Origin: Candidatus Pelagibacter communis
GTDB lineage: Bacteria; Pseudomonadota; Alphaproteobacteria; Pelagibacterales; Pelagibacteraceae
Assembly (NCBI RefSeq): GCF_012932795.1
Contig: NZ_LANA01000001.1
Location: forward strand, 564,858 to 628,857
DNA: 64,000 nt
Direction: 5' to 3'
Shown: positions 15,657-24,470 of the stretch, one piece after another
Position numbering within the stretch: the stretch's first letter is position 1
How the letters are laid out: each line of letters starts with the position of its first letter
Translations under genes and position numbers: made by a program
Notes under the pieces: model-generated
The model's input: the letters and a program-made list of their open reading frames with translations, nothing else
Databases searched by the model: none
Told to the model about the DNA's origin: nothing

Positions 15657-18600
15657 TTTAAAGAAGAAGTTTTTATCTCCTTCACAGTTGATAGGGTTCC
15701 TTAATTGTAATTATCATACAATTCATAATTTAAGAGGCACTCCAAAAAAAGAAAAAACAATAAGTATTAAAGCTTTATTTAAAAGAGGTCTGAATCATGA
15801 AAAAGATTATTTAAAAAAAATAAAAAAAAATAATAAAAATGTAGTTGAAATAGATCAATCACTATCAAATGCAGACCAAGAAAAGCAAACTCAGAAAGCA
15901 ATTAAAAATGGTGCAGATTTAATTTACCAGGGATGTCTAATAGAAAACAATTGGATAGGAAAGCCAGACTTTTTAATAAAAAAGTTAAATGAAAAAGGTG
16001 AACCTTATTATGAGGTGACTGATACAAAAATATCATCTCAAGTTAAAGTTGACCACCTCATGCAAGTAAACTCTTATGTTGATTTATTAACAAAATATCA
16101 AGATGGTGTTGTTGGAGAGAAGACAAATATTGTTTTAAAAAACTTTAAAGAAAAATCATTTTCTTTAAACGAAACGATGAATTATTTTTCTATTAATAAA
16201 GAAAAATATGAAAATTTTTTAAATAGTAAATCCATAGATAAAATTAAGCCTAATAAATGTAGTTATTGCCAATTTTGTGACTATCAAGATGCTTGTAAAT
16301 CGGAATGGGAAAAAAAAGATAGCTTAAACTTGGTTGCTGGTATCCAAAGAATAGAAATTCAGGCTCTAGAAGACAGTAAAATTTTAACCATGCATAAAGT
16401 AGCAGGTTTGGATAAAAAAAAGAAAATAGAGGGTATAAAAGATTATAGGCTTACAAAAATAATTAAGCAGGCAGAGCTTCAAGTTTATAATAAAAAAACA
16501 GGTGAAAATAAATATGAATTATTTCCAGTTGAACCTCTTCGTGGCTTTAACAGATTACCTCAAAAAGGATCTTGTGATTTATTTTTTGATATAGAGGGTG
16601 CCCCCAGCTTTGTTTATGAAGATGGTTTACAATACTTATTTGGCTTGCATTATATTGAAAATGATAAAGCAAAAAGTAAATTTTTTTGGGCTCATGATCG
16701 TGATGAAGAAAAACAATTAATAATAGATTTCTTAGACTTTGTTACAAATCATTTATCAAAATACCCAGATTCTTATATTTTTCACTACCACAATTATGAA
16801 GAAAGAGCCGTTAAAGATTTAACATCTTTTCATAAAGTAAAGATGAGAGAATTAGATAATTTATTGATAAAAGAAAAATTTGTTGATCTTTATAAATGTG
16901 TAAAAGAATCTATGCAGTGTTCTTCCGAGAGTTATTCATTAAAAGATATAGAAAAATTTTATAAATTTGAAAGATCTGGAGATGTTAAAACGGCATCAGA
17001 GTCAGTTGACTATTATGTAGAATATATAGAAACAAAAGATAAGAAAATTTTAGATAAGATTGAAAAATATAATGAAGAAGATGTTCAATCAACAATGCAT
17101 CTAAGAAATTGGCTTTTAGATGAAGCAAGGCCTGACAATGTTGAATGGTTTACTCCAGCAGAGCAAAAAGAAGAAAAAGAAGAACATAAAGATTGGGAGC
17201 AAACCGCAAGAGAACTTGATGAAAAAATAGATAAATCTAAAATTGAAAGTGATTTAAAAAAATTATTCTCAAATATTCAAAATTATCATAGAAGAGAAAA
17301 TCGTCCAGACTGGTGGGCCCTTAGAGAGAGAAGATATAAAAATACAGATGAATTAATCGATGATGCTGATTGCTTAGGTGGTTTAAATTTGATTGGTGAA
17401 CCAGAGCCAATAAAACAAAGTTTATTATATAAATATAAATTTCCAGAACAAGAATACAAAATTAAAAAAGGTCAATTAGCTACTAATGCTCAGTGGGTTG
17501 ATTTTGATAAAAAAAATGCAGGAGAGATAATTAGTATTGATGCTAAAAAAAGAATTTTAGAAATTAAAAAAGGAACTGGAATTGATAGAAAGACTGGGTT
17601 AGCTAAAGAAAATTTACCTAAATTATTAAATTTAGGACCACCAAAACCAACGCCACCAGATAAGCTAGAGTCTTCAATACAAGAGTTTATAAAAGAAACA
17701 ATTTCTAGCAATAAGACTAACAAGTATTTAGCAATTTTAGATATTCTTAAAAAAGAAATTCCAAATATAAAAGGGTTAAAAAAAGGCGAAAATTTAGTAA
17801 AAACAGATAATTTTGAAAAAGAAATACCATTAGTTATAGAAAACTTAGATAATTCATTTGTTGTTTTGCAAGGGCCTCCGGGTACTGGCAAGACGTTCAC
17901 AATTGGATGTTCAGTCATTCATCTTTTAAAAAAGGGTAGAAAAATAGCAATAAGTGGAAATTCTCATAAAGTAATTATCAATTTATTAGAAGCTATAGAA
18001 AAAGAGGCTATTAAACAGAATTTTAAATTTAAAGGTCTTAAACAAAAAGGATCCCTAGAAGAACATATTTTTGATGGAGAGTTTATAACCACTCAATATA
18101 TAGATCATAAAGGTAAAAAAAGAGACAATGATGATAGAAATTTTATTAAAGCATTAAAAGAAAATAGTCATAATTTATTTGCAGGAACAAAATATCACTT
18201 AAGAAAGGAATTTTTTGATCAAGAAATAGATGTTTTGTTTATTGATGAAGCAAGCCAAGTATCTGTTGCAGATGTTGTGGCTATGGGTAAGTGTGCTAAA
18301 AATATTGTATTAGTTGGAGATCAACAACAATTAGCAATGCCCTCAAGAGCAGTACATCCTGGAAAAATTAATAAAAGTATTTTAGAGTTTTTAGTAGAAG
18401 ATGATACTATATCACCTGATAGAGGAATATTTTTAAACACTACAAGACGATTACATCCAAATATAAATAGTTTTACAAGTAATAGTTTTTATGATGGAAG
18501 GTTAAAATATCATCCAGATACAGAAAAAAGAAAAATAATTCTACCTAAATCAGAAAAAACCTTTAAAGACTCAGGAATATATTACCTACCTATGAATCAT

Positions 18601-19047
18601 AAAAATAGATCACAATTATGTGAGGAAGAAGGTCAAGAAATAATTAAACTATATGATAAATTTTTAAAAGGAAAATTTATTGATGAAAAAGGTAAGGAGT
18701 CTAATATTGATATAGATTCTATTTTAGTTATAAGCCCTTACAATGTTCAGGTAAATTATTTAAAAGAAATATTACCTAAAGGTGCCAATGTCGGAACTGT
18801 TGACTCTTTTCAGGGGCAGCAAAGACCGATTTCAATTTTATCAATGACTACAAGTGATCCCGAAAATCTTTCTCGAAATCTAGAATTTTTCTATTCACGG
18901 AATCGATTAAACGTAGGTATCTCCAGAGCACAATGTATCAGTATTATTTTGATGAACCCTGAACTTTTTCATTTACAAGTTAAGAAACCTGAACAAATTA
19001 AACTTGTTAATACACTAATAAAACTAAAAGAATATACCGTAAGTTAA
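15643..19047 (+). CDS. TM0106-type RecB-like nuclease / RNase H-like / SF1 helicase
   Basis: This 1134-residue protein has three parts. The N-terminal ~230 residues form a RecB/Cas4-like PD-(D/E)XK nuclease, with Asp108 (GKPDFLI), DTK near 127-129, and a Cys cluster from 206 (C-X2-C-X2-C-X5-C) that may bind Fe-S. A central RNase H-like exonuclease segment starts near residue 310 (DLFFDIEGAP). The C-terminal half is a superfamily 1 Dna2/UPF1-like helicase: Walker A GPPGTGKT near 744-751, IDEAS near 867-871, GDQQQLAMPS near 893, VDSFQGQQ near 1051 and NVGISRAQ near 1089. It matches the TM0106 family architecture and should unwind and cut DNA. It ends the operon-like series, its stop overlapping the convergent nuclease gene. 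Confidence 0.85.
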   Translation: MQKINLKKKFLSPSQLIGFLNCNYHTIHNLRGTPKKEKTISIKALFKRGLNHEKDYLKKIKKNNKNVVEIDQSLSNADQEKQTQKAIKNGADLIYQGCLIENNWIGKPDFLIKKLNEKGEPYYEVTDTKISSQVKVDHLMQVNSYVDLLTKYQDGVVGEKTNIVLKNFKEKSFSLNETMNYFSINKEKYENFLNSKSIDKIKPNKCSYCQFCDYQDACKSEWEKKDSLNLVAGIQRIEIQALEDSKILTMHKVAGLDKKKKIEGIKDYRLTKIIKQAELQVYNKKTGENKYELFPVEPLRGFNRLPQKGSCDLFFDIEGAPSFVYEDGLQYLFGLHYIENDKAKSKFFWAHDRDEEKQLIIDFLDFVTNHLSKYPDSYIFHYHNYEERAVKDLTSFHKVKMRELDNLLIKEKFVDLYKCVKESMQCSSESYSLKDIEKFYKFERSGDVKTASESVDYYVEYIETKDKKILDKIEKYNEEDVQSTMHLRNWLLDEARPDNVEWFTPAEQKEEKEEHKDWEQTARELDEKIDKSKIESDLKKLFSNIQNYHRRENRPDWWALRERRYKNTDELIDDADCLGGLNLIGEPEPIKQSLLYKYKFPEQEYKIKKGQLATNAQWVDFDKKNAGEIISIDAKKRILEIKKGTGIDRKTGLAKENLPKLLNLGPPKPTPPDKLESSIQEFIKETISSNKTNKYLAILDILKKEIPNIKGLKKGENLVKTDNFEKEIPLVIENLDNSFVVLQGPPGTGKTFTIGCSVIHLLKKGRKIAISGNSHKVIINLLEAIEKEAIKQNFKFKGLKQKGSLEEHIFDGEFITTQYIDHKGKKRDNDDRNFIKALKENSHNLFAGTKYHLRKEFFDQEIDVLFIDEASQVSVADVVAMGKCAKNIVLVGDQQQLAMPSRAVHPGKINKSILEFLVEDDTISPDRGIFLNTTRRLHPNINSFTSNSFYDGRLKYHPDTEKRKIILPKSEKTFKDSGIYYLPMNHKNRSQLCEEEGQEIIKLYDKFLKGKFIDEKGKESNIDIDSILVISPYNVQVNYLKEILPKGANVGTVDSFQGQQRPISILSMTTSDPENLSRNLEFFYSRNRLNVGISRAQCISIILMNPELFHLQVKKPEQIKLVNTLIKLKEYTVS

Positions 19048-19823
19048 TTTTTCTTTTTTATAAATTCAAAAAATTTATGCATATATTTACATAATTCACA
19101 ATCAGCTGTTGAAGCAGGAATTTTATTTGTTTCTAGAAAATTTTTAATTTCCACTACTGTGTTTTCAACCCAGTTAAAGTCTCTCATATCATAAGGAACT
19201 AATGCATATTCAAAATCTAATTTATTATCAAAAATCTCTTGTTTGAGGGTTGCATTAACATAAAAAAAGTAACTTCTTTGGTGAATTTCAAGTCCTAGCT
19301 TAGATAAAATCCATGCATAAATTTCCGCCTGTCTTTTATAACCAATCAGGTAAGGGGCATTAAACGCTTTTAATTTTTCAAAATTTGGGGTGTGGGTTGA
19401 TTTATAATCCACAATATGTATCTTTTTTGTTTCATTATCTTCCCATAGATCATCTACAGACCCTGCAACAGTTATATTAGTTTCCTTATGGTGAAATCTT
19501 GCCGCTTTAAAAGGTTCCCTCCAAACGTCTAATTCAGGATGACTATAAGGAATAGCATCAATATTATTTTCCTCTAAATATTTTGTTTTTATTTTTTTCT
19601 CTCTAGCTACATCATGTTCAACTTTTAATAGTGCATCAATTCTTGAGTTTAAATTGTAAGGAAAAGGTTTAGGTCCTTTAATTCCTAATCTCATATCTAA
19701 ATAAGCGCATCTCTTACATTTTAGATAAAGGTCAATTTTTGACCGTGACATTATAAAGGGTTTAGTAGACTCAGGGTTGTATTTTGATGACCATGGAAAA
19801 TTTTTATCAAAAACAAACATCAA
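19044..19823 (-). CDS. PD-(D/E)XK nuclease, RecB/Cas4-like
   Basis: The 259-residue protein shows the RecB-family nuclease order: GSVDDLW (121-127) with the metal-binding Asp, IHIVDYKST (136-143) with the D-x-K pair, and QAEIY (165-169). Two cysteine pairs, Cys36/Cys39 near the N-terminus and Cys242/Cys245 near the C-terminus, are placed as in Cas4/AddB-type Fe-S nucleases. It therefore probably binds a 4Fe-4S cluster and cuts DNA ends. It converges on the helicase-nuclease with stop codons overlapping by 4 bases. Alternative starts at residue 2 or 25 are possible. Confidence 0.82.
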   Translation of the reverse strand: MMFVFDKNFPWSSKYNPESTKPFIMSRSKIDLYLKCKRCAYLDMRLGIKGPKPFPYNLNSRIDALLKVEHDVAREKKIKTKYLEENNIDAIPYSHPELDVWREPFKAARFHHKETNITVAGSVDDLWEDNETKKIHIVDYKSTHTPNFEKLKAFNAPYLIGYKRQAEIYAWILSKLGLEIHQRSYFFYVNATLKQEIFDNKLDFEYALVPYDMRDFNWVENTVVEIKNFLETNKIPASTADCELCKYMHKFFEFIKKKN

Positions 19824-19907
19824 CTAACTATATCGATTTTTTTAAGAGAGCATAGCATCTAAATAAAAATTTATATTTAGAATATTTATATGATGACAAT
19901 TTATTAC

Positions 19908-19941
19908 TTGAATAAAATAAATAAAAAATTTATATATGATT
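19908..19941 (+). promoter_or_regulatory. Predicted promoter abutting the trx start codon
   Basis: TTGAAT (19908-19913), a 17-base spacer and TATATA (19931-19936) form a sigma70-type promoter. The expected start of transcription falls on or next to the ATG at 19943, so the mRNA may be leaderless. The 17-mer at 19925-19941 recurs exactly upstream of the ABC-2 permease gene (34479-34495). Confidence 0.5.
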
Positions 19942-19942
19942 C

Positions 19943-20257
19943 ATGATAATTTTTAAAGATGAGGACTGGGATAATAAAATTAAAAACGAAGATATTAGTG
20001 TGATTCAATATAGTGCAATTTGGTGCTCGCCTTGCCAATCATTAAAGCCAATAATGGCTGCATTTTCAGAAAAATATAAAGATAAAGCTAATTTTTATTA
20101 TGCAGACGTCGAGGAGGGAGCTTTAAACCATGGTGCTTCTATCGGAATTCGGGGCGTACCCTCAACTATTGTGTTTCACAAAGGCAAAGAGGTTGACAGA
20201 CTTGTGGGAAATCCAGGTGAAGCTAAAGTAAAAGAATTCCTAGATAAGAATATTTAA
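19943..20257 (+). CDS. trxA: Thioredoxin
   Basis: The 104-residue protein has thioredoxin length and fold markers: IWCSPC with Cys28 and Cys31 as the redox pair, and RGVPSTIVF carrying the cis-proline. The dipeptide between the cysteines is Ser-Pro instead of the usual Gly-Pro, which could shift the redox potential. It acts as a cytosolic disulfide reductase. It is transcribed alone, divergent from the PD-(D/E)XK nuclease and convergent with folC (4-base overlap of ends). Confidence 0.93.
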   Translation: MIIFKDEDWDNKIKNEDISVIQYSAIWCSPCQSLKPIMAAFSEKYKDKANFYYADVEEGALNHGASIGIRGVPSTIVFHKGKEVDRLVGNPGEAKVKEFLDKNI

Positions 20258-21510
20258 TTATTTTTAAGAACATATCCTATCCAATATAAACTTCCCATGA
20301 ATACAATTATTTTTTTTTCTTTAGAGTGTAGTTTATTCAAAGAGTCTTTTAAATTTTTAGCTATATCTACATTATAATTTTGTCTTAAAGCAATATTTTT
20401 AAGCTCTATAGAAGAACATGCATTTTTTTCATTTGGTATTCTAATGGTAATAATTTTTTTAAAAATACCTTTAAAATTTTTTAAAAATTCATTAGGTAGT
20501 TTATTTTTTTGCATTCCCCAAACGCAATAAATTGGCATATTAAGAGTTTTTAAATAATTATATAAATTTTGTGCACTTGTGTTTGAATGGGCACCATCAC
20601 ATAAAATTTTTTCATTTTTGTTTACTAATTTTTTTAATTTACCTTTTTCTAAATATTGTAAACGCCCTTCAAATTTAATTTTTGGAATTGTTCTTTCTAT
20701 TAATTTTGGATCTATTTTTTGATCTAAAGCTATTTTAATTGCTAGACCAACATTATCTATTAATCCTTTGCTGTGAATATAATTAGATCGAATAGATATT
20801 TTATGTCTATTATCTTTATAATAAATATTTTTATCTTTATAAATAATTCTCCATATTGAAGGATAAGTAATAGTACTTTTATTTTTCTTTAATATTCCTT
20901 TTATTATTCTTAAAGTTTTAGGGTTTTGTTTACCTATGTAGATATTTGTTTGATTGCTTAAATAGCCTACTTTTTGTTTACAAATTTCATTTATAGTTTT
21001 TGGTGAAATCCATTCTAAATGTTGCTTATTGATATTTGTACAAGCCTGAAGGATAGGTTTTTTAAAAATGTTCGAGCTGTCTTTTTTGAACAACAAGCCA
21101 CTTTCGAGAATATTGTATGAACATTTTGCTTTAGCTGCCGCTAAAACATATATTAAAGTCAATAACTCAAATAAGCTTAATTTAACTTTTAACTTACTAA
21201 TTTTTTTTTCATATTTTTTAATTTCATTTAATGAGATAAATCTATTTTTTAACCATATTCTAGATCGAAGATCATATAGATGAGGACTGATAAAAGTTGA
21301 AGTTGATTGACCATTTGCTTCTATGAAATACTTAAGCGAAGTGAGACAGCTAAACTTGCCATCTGATCCCAAAATATTGCAGGGCCTTATTAGTTTAAGA
21401 TCTGGGTTATTTAACAGACTCAGAGCTTTTTTTATTCTAGATAATCCTAAGGTTATTCTTCGACTATATTTTTTTTGTAATTGGTTATAGTAAACTTCAG
21501 TATCAACCAT
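20254..21510 (-). CDS. folC: Folylpolyglutamate/dihydrofolate synthase with altered P-loop
   Basis: The 418-residue protein aligns with FolC in length and in its late motifs: FEGRLQYLEKG for the FEGR box and CDGAHSNTSAQNL for DGAHNP. FolC adds glutamate to dihydropteroate and folate. The usual P-loop GTNGKGS reads GSDGKFS (Gly48 to Ser54), so the Thr, Asn and second Gly are replaced while Lys52 stays. It closes the long minus-strand series, 21 bases after accD; the accD-folC pair is common in alphaproteobacteria, often within the trp region as here. Confidence 0.85.
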   Translation of the reverse strand: MVDTEVYYNQLQKKYSRRITLGLSRIKKALSLLNNPDLKLIRPCNILGSDGKFSCLTSLKYFIEANGQSTSTFISPHLYDLRSRIWLKNRFISLNEIKKYEKKISKLKVKLSLFELLTLIYVLAAAKAKCSYNILESGLLFKKDSSNIFKKPILQACTNINKQHLEWISPKTINEICKQKVGYLSNQTNIYIGKQNPKTLRIIKGILKKNKSTITYPSIWRIIYKDKNIYYKDNRHKISIRSNYIHSKGLIDNVGLAIKIALDQKIDPKLIERTIPKIKFEGRLQYLEKGKLKKLVNKNEKILCDGAHSNTSAQNLYNYLKTLNMPIYCVWGMQKNKLPNEFLKNFKGIFKKIITIRIPNEKNACSSIELKNIALRQNYNVDIAKNLKDSLNKLHSKEKKIIVFMGSLYWIGYVLKNN

Positions 21511-21531
21511 GATTAATTTAAATTAATACGA

Positions 21532-22473
21532 TTATGAAGCTTCTGTAAGTGTTTTATTATTTTCTGTAGTTTCATTTTCTACAGTTTTTATAGCAGAATT
21601 CTTTTTTAACAATATTGATAAAATTTTACCTAAAGTTGGGTAAATATCTTTTCTATCTAACACAAGATCAATTTGCCCAGATTTATTTCTTGCATATTCA
21701 ACCGTTTGAAAATTTTCTGGTAATTCACTGGGTGTTTGTGCTTGTACGATTCTCCGACCAGCAAAAGCATAGGTTGCACCACTTTCCCCCACACAAATAT
21801 CTGAAAGAGAAACTATACTTGCTGCAGTTCCACCCGTCGTAGGACTCGTTACAACAACACCAAAAAATAATCCAGCAGCTTTAAGTTCATTTATTGCAAT
21901 CGTCATTCGTGTCATTTGCATCAAGGATAAAATATTAGTCATCATTCTCATGCCCCCCGAGGCGCTGACAAAGATATAAGGAACATTTTTATCTATTGCT
22001 TTTTGAACTGCGGTTAATACATTTTCTCCCTCCGCCATGGATATCGATCCTCCAATAAACTTAAAATCTACAGCACTCATAACAACATCAATATTATTTA
22101 TTCTAGCTTCACAAGATAATATTGCATTGGCTTGCCCTGTAGTTTTTTTTGCATCTTTAAGACGATCAATATATTTCTTTGTATCTTCCCATCGATAAGG
22201 ATCTGATGGTGGCTCTGCAGACTTTATTTCTAGCCAATTATTTTGGCCGAACCACATATTATAACGAGACGTAGGGCTTATATAATGATGAAAATTACAC
22301 TCTGGACATACCATATTATTTTTTTTTAAACTTTCTTTATCAGTCGGCATACCATGACAAGATATATATTTAGAATTAGCTTGTTCCAATTTTGATGGAA
22401 ATTTTTTTGCTATAAATTTATTAATATTGTTGCCAAATTTTGAGTTTGAAATTTTTTTTAAAATCCAGTTCAT
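21532..22473 (-). CDS. accD: Acetyl-CoA carboxylase carboxyltransferase beta subunit
   Basis: The 313-residue protein carries the carboxyltransferase domain (SAVDFKFIGGSISMAEGE, SASGGMRM, TSPTTGGTAAS). It pairs with AccA to move carboxyl from biotin to acetyl-CoA in fatty acid synthesis. AccD normally has a four-cysteine zinc ribbon. Here the second pair is intact (Cys56 and Cys59 in VCPEC), but the first pair is reduced to a single Cys39 followed by His40 (SCHGMP). It follows trpA by 2 bases. Confidence 0.95.
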   Translation of the reverse strand: MNWILKKISNSKFGNNINKFIAKKFPSKLEQANSKYISCHGMPTDKESLKKNNMVCPECNFHHYISPTSRYNMWFGQNNWLEIKSAEPPSDPYRWEDTKKYIDRLKDAKKTTGQANAILSCEARINNIDVVMSAVDFKFIGGSISMAEGENVLTAVQKAIDKNVPYIFVSASGGMRMMTNILSLMQMTRMTIAINELKAAGLFFGVVVTSPTTGGTAASIVSLSDICVGESGATYAFAGRRIVQAQTPSELPENFQTVEYARNKSGQIDLVLDRKDIYPTLGKILSILLKKNSAIKTVENETTENNKTLTEAS

Positions 22474-22475
22474 AT

Positions 22476-23279
22476 TTATTCCAATACGTTAGTAAAACTT
22501 TTAATTAGTTTGCCAACATTTTGTGTTAATAGTTTGTCATTAAGGTTATCTTGAATATATTTCACAAATGCCGATCCCACAATAACTCCATTACAGCCAC
22601 TATTAGACATTTTTTTTGCATCTTCAGGACTTTTAATCCCAAAACCAGTGCAAATTGGAATATTAGTTAAATTTCGGATTCTTTTTACAAAATTTGTAAC
22701 ATCAGTTTCACTTGCTGATTTAACTCCCGTTACTCCAGATACATTCACTTGATATAAAAAACCAGAGGCTATATTAACAATATCCTTAAGTCTTTTGTCA
22801 TCAGTAGTAGGAGCAGCTAATTTAATGAGTGATAATCCATTTTTATTCAAAGCATCTCTTAACTGATTTTCTTCTTTTAGTTCATGAGGAGCATCCACAA
22901 CTAAAACAGCATCGGCACCTGAAACTTTAATATCGTCTACAAAGTTTGAAATAGGGTACTTGTATAAATTTGCAATATAGCCCATTAATACAATTCCTAC
23001 ATCCTGATTGTAATCTCTTATATTCTTAACTAGCTTAATAATATCATTAAGATTATGACCTTTATTTAATACATAGTCGTGAGCGGCTTTAATAATAGGT
23101 CCTTCTGCACTTGCCTCTGAAGTCACGTAACCCACCTCCAGAATTGAAACACCATTATCAATTGCTTGCTTGATTAATTCTAAACTTATTTCAGGAGTAG
23201 GGTAGCAACCCACAAAATAAGAAACTAATTTTGTTTTAGGAAGTTTTTCAGTAAAAATTTTTTTAAGTCTATCACTCAA
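22476..23279 (-). CDS. trpA: Tryptophan synthase alpha subunit, divergent active site
   Basis: TrpA releases indole from indole-3-glycerol phosphate and channels it to TrpB. A TTG start at 23279 gives 267 residues, the normal family length, overlapping the trpB stop by 8 bases; a longer frame to 23333 would overlap trpB by 62. Typical segments are YQVNVSGVTGVKSAS, CTGFGIKSPEDAKKM and GVIVGSAFV. The catalytic Glu49 is kept (LEVG), but the region of Asp60, normally SDPLADGP, reads SEASAEGP, placing Glu at the catalytic Asp position. Activity with Glu is plausible but not assured. Confidence 0.88.
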   Translation of the reverse strand: MSDRLKKIFTEKLPKTKLVSYFVGCYPTPEISLELIKQAIDNGVSILEVGYVTSEASAEGPIIKAAHDYVLNKGHNLNDIIKLVKNIRDYNQDVGIVLMGYIANLYKYPISNFVDDIKVSGADAVLVVDAPHELKEENQLRDALNKNGLSLIKLAAPTTDDKRLKDIVNIASGFLYQVNVSGVTGVKSASETDVTNFVKRIRNLTNIPICTGFGIKSPEDAKKMSNSGCNGVIVGSAFVKYIQDNLNDKLLTQNVGKLIKSFTNVLE

Positions 23280-24462
23280 AATCTTTACCAATATGTTCTT
23301 GAATTGTATTAAGGTCTTTTTCACCGGTGCCACATAGGTTCAAACAAATAAGATAATCTTTAGGTTTATTCTTTGCTTGTTTTATTAATTCAGCTGCACC
23401 AGCCATTGGTTCAAGTGCACTACAAATACCTTCAGTTGAAGCTATAAGCTTATAAGCCTCTAAAATTTCTTTATCAGTTGCACTAGTATACTTAACAATA
23501 CCTTGATCTCTTAAAAATGAATGTTGAGGCCCAACGCTAAAGTATTGAATGCCTGCTCCTAAGGATGAACCACCTAAAGATTTAGATCCATCATCCGTTT
23601 GAAGCATATAAGTTTTCATTCCCTGCATAATCCCTGGCGTTCCATTTGATAGCGCAGCAGTTTCAGCAGCCTCTACACCAATCTTAATTATTTCAGGTTC
23701 GTCTAAAAACTCATGTATCATGCCAATCAAATTACTGCCACCGCCACAACATGCAATTAGCATATCAGGAAGTCTACCTTCTTGTTCCATTGACTGTTCT
23801 CTAATTTCTCTTCCGATTACACTTTGAGCAAATTGAACGATTCTAGGATATGGTGCGCTACTCACAACTGATCCACATATATATGCATAGTCGGGATTAC
23901 TTGAAAAAGTTTTAATGGCTTCTGTAATTGCTTCCTTTAAAGTTCCTGGTACACTTTTTAATTCTGCCCCATAATGCTTAGCTTTAATTATATTTTGGTT
24001 TACCCTAGCTATATCTATATCGCCCATCACGCCGGTTAGAGGCATATCAAATTTAGCAGCTACTGCCGCTGTGGCAGAAAAATGTTGGCCTGCCCCAGAT
24101 TCGCAAATCAAAGCACGCTTTTTCATTCTTTTTGCTAGTAATACTTGAAATAATGAGTTGGTCACCTTGTGGCTTAAGGTGTGATTAAGATGTTCTCTTT
24201 TAAACAAAATTTTTGCTCCACCTAATTTTTTTGTAAGATTTTCCGCATAGTATAGTGGTGAAGGTCTACCAATATAGTGTTTACAATGATAATCAAATTC
24301 ATCTAAAAAACTTTGATCTTTGATTGCTTCTTCAAATCCTTGGTTTAGCTCATGGAGAACTGGCATAAGTGTTTCTCCAACTGCCATTCCACCCATAGCA
24401 CTCTCACCTGAACCAAAATAACCTAACTCATCTGGACCTGTTTTATAAGAATTTTTTGTCAT
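23272..24462 (-). CDS. trpB: Tryptophan synthase beta subunit
   Basis: The 396-residue protein is TrpB, the PLP enzyme joining indole and serine to tryptophan. Visible motifs are HLNHTLSHKVTNSL containing the PLP lysine, CESGAGQHFSA around the catalytic Glu, and the phosphate-binding CGGGSNLIGMI. The lysine context is usually GAHKIN and the Glu context ETGAGQHGVA, so both are altered here, in parallel with changes in the TrpA active site. It lies 8 bases after trpF. Confidence 0.93.
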   Translation of the reverse strand: MTKNSYKTGPDELGYFGSGESAMGGMAVGETLMPVLHELNQGFEEAIKDQSFLDEFDYHCKHYIGRPSPLYYAENLTKKLGGAKILFKREHLNHTLSHKVTNSLFQVLLAKRMKKRALICESGAGQHFSATAAVAAKFDMPLTGVMGDIDIARVNQNIIKAKHYGAELKSVPGTLKEAITEAIKTFSSNPDYAYICGSVVSSAPYPRIVQFAQSVIGREIREQSMEQEGRLPDMLIACCGGGSNLIGMIHEFLDEPEIIKIGVEAAETAALSNGTPGIMQGMKTYMLQTDDGSKSLGGSSLGAGIQYFSVGPQHSFLRDQGIVKYTSATDKEILEAYKLIASTEGICSALEPMAGAAELIKQAKNKPKDYLICLNLCGTGEKDLNTIQEHIGKDFE

Positions 24463-24470
24463 AATTTTAT

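Noticed and set aside
17490..17918. 142-codon frame opposite the helicase-nuclease gene
   Set aside because: It lies wholly inside a gene with clear helicase motifs on the other strand and has no family features.
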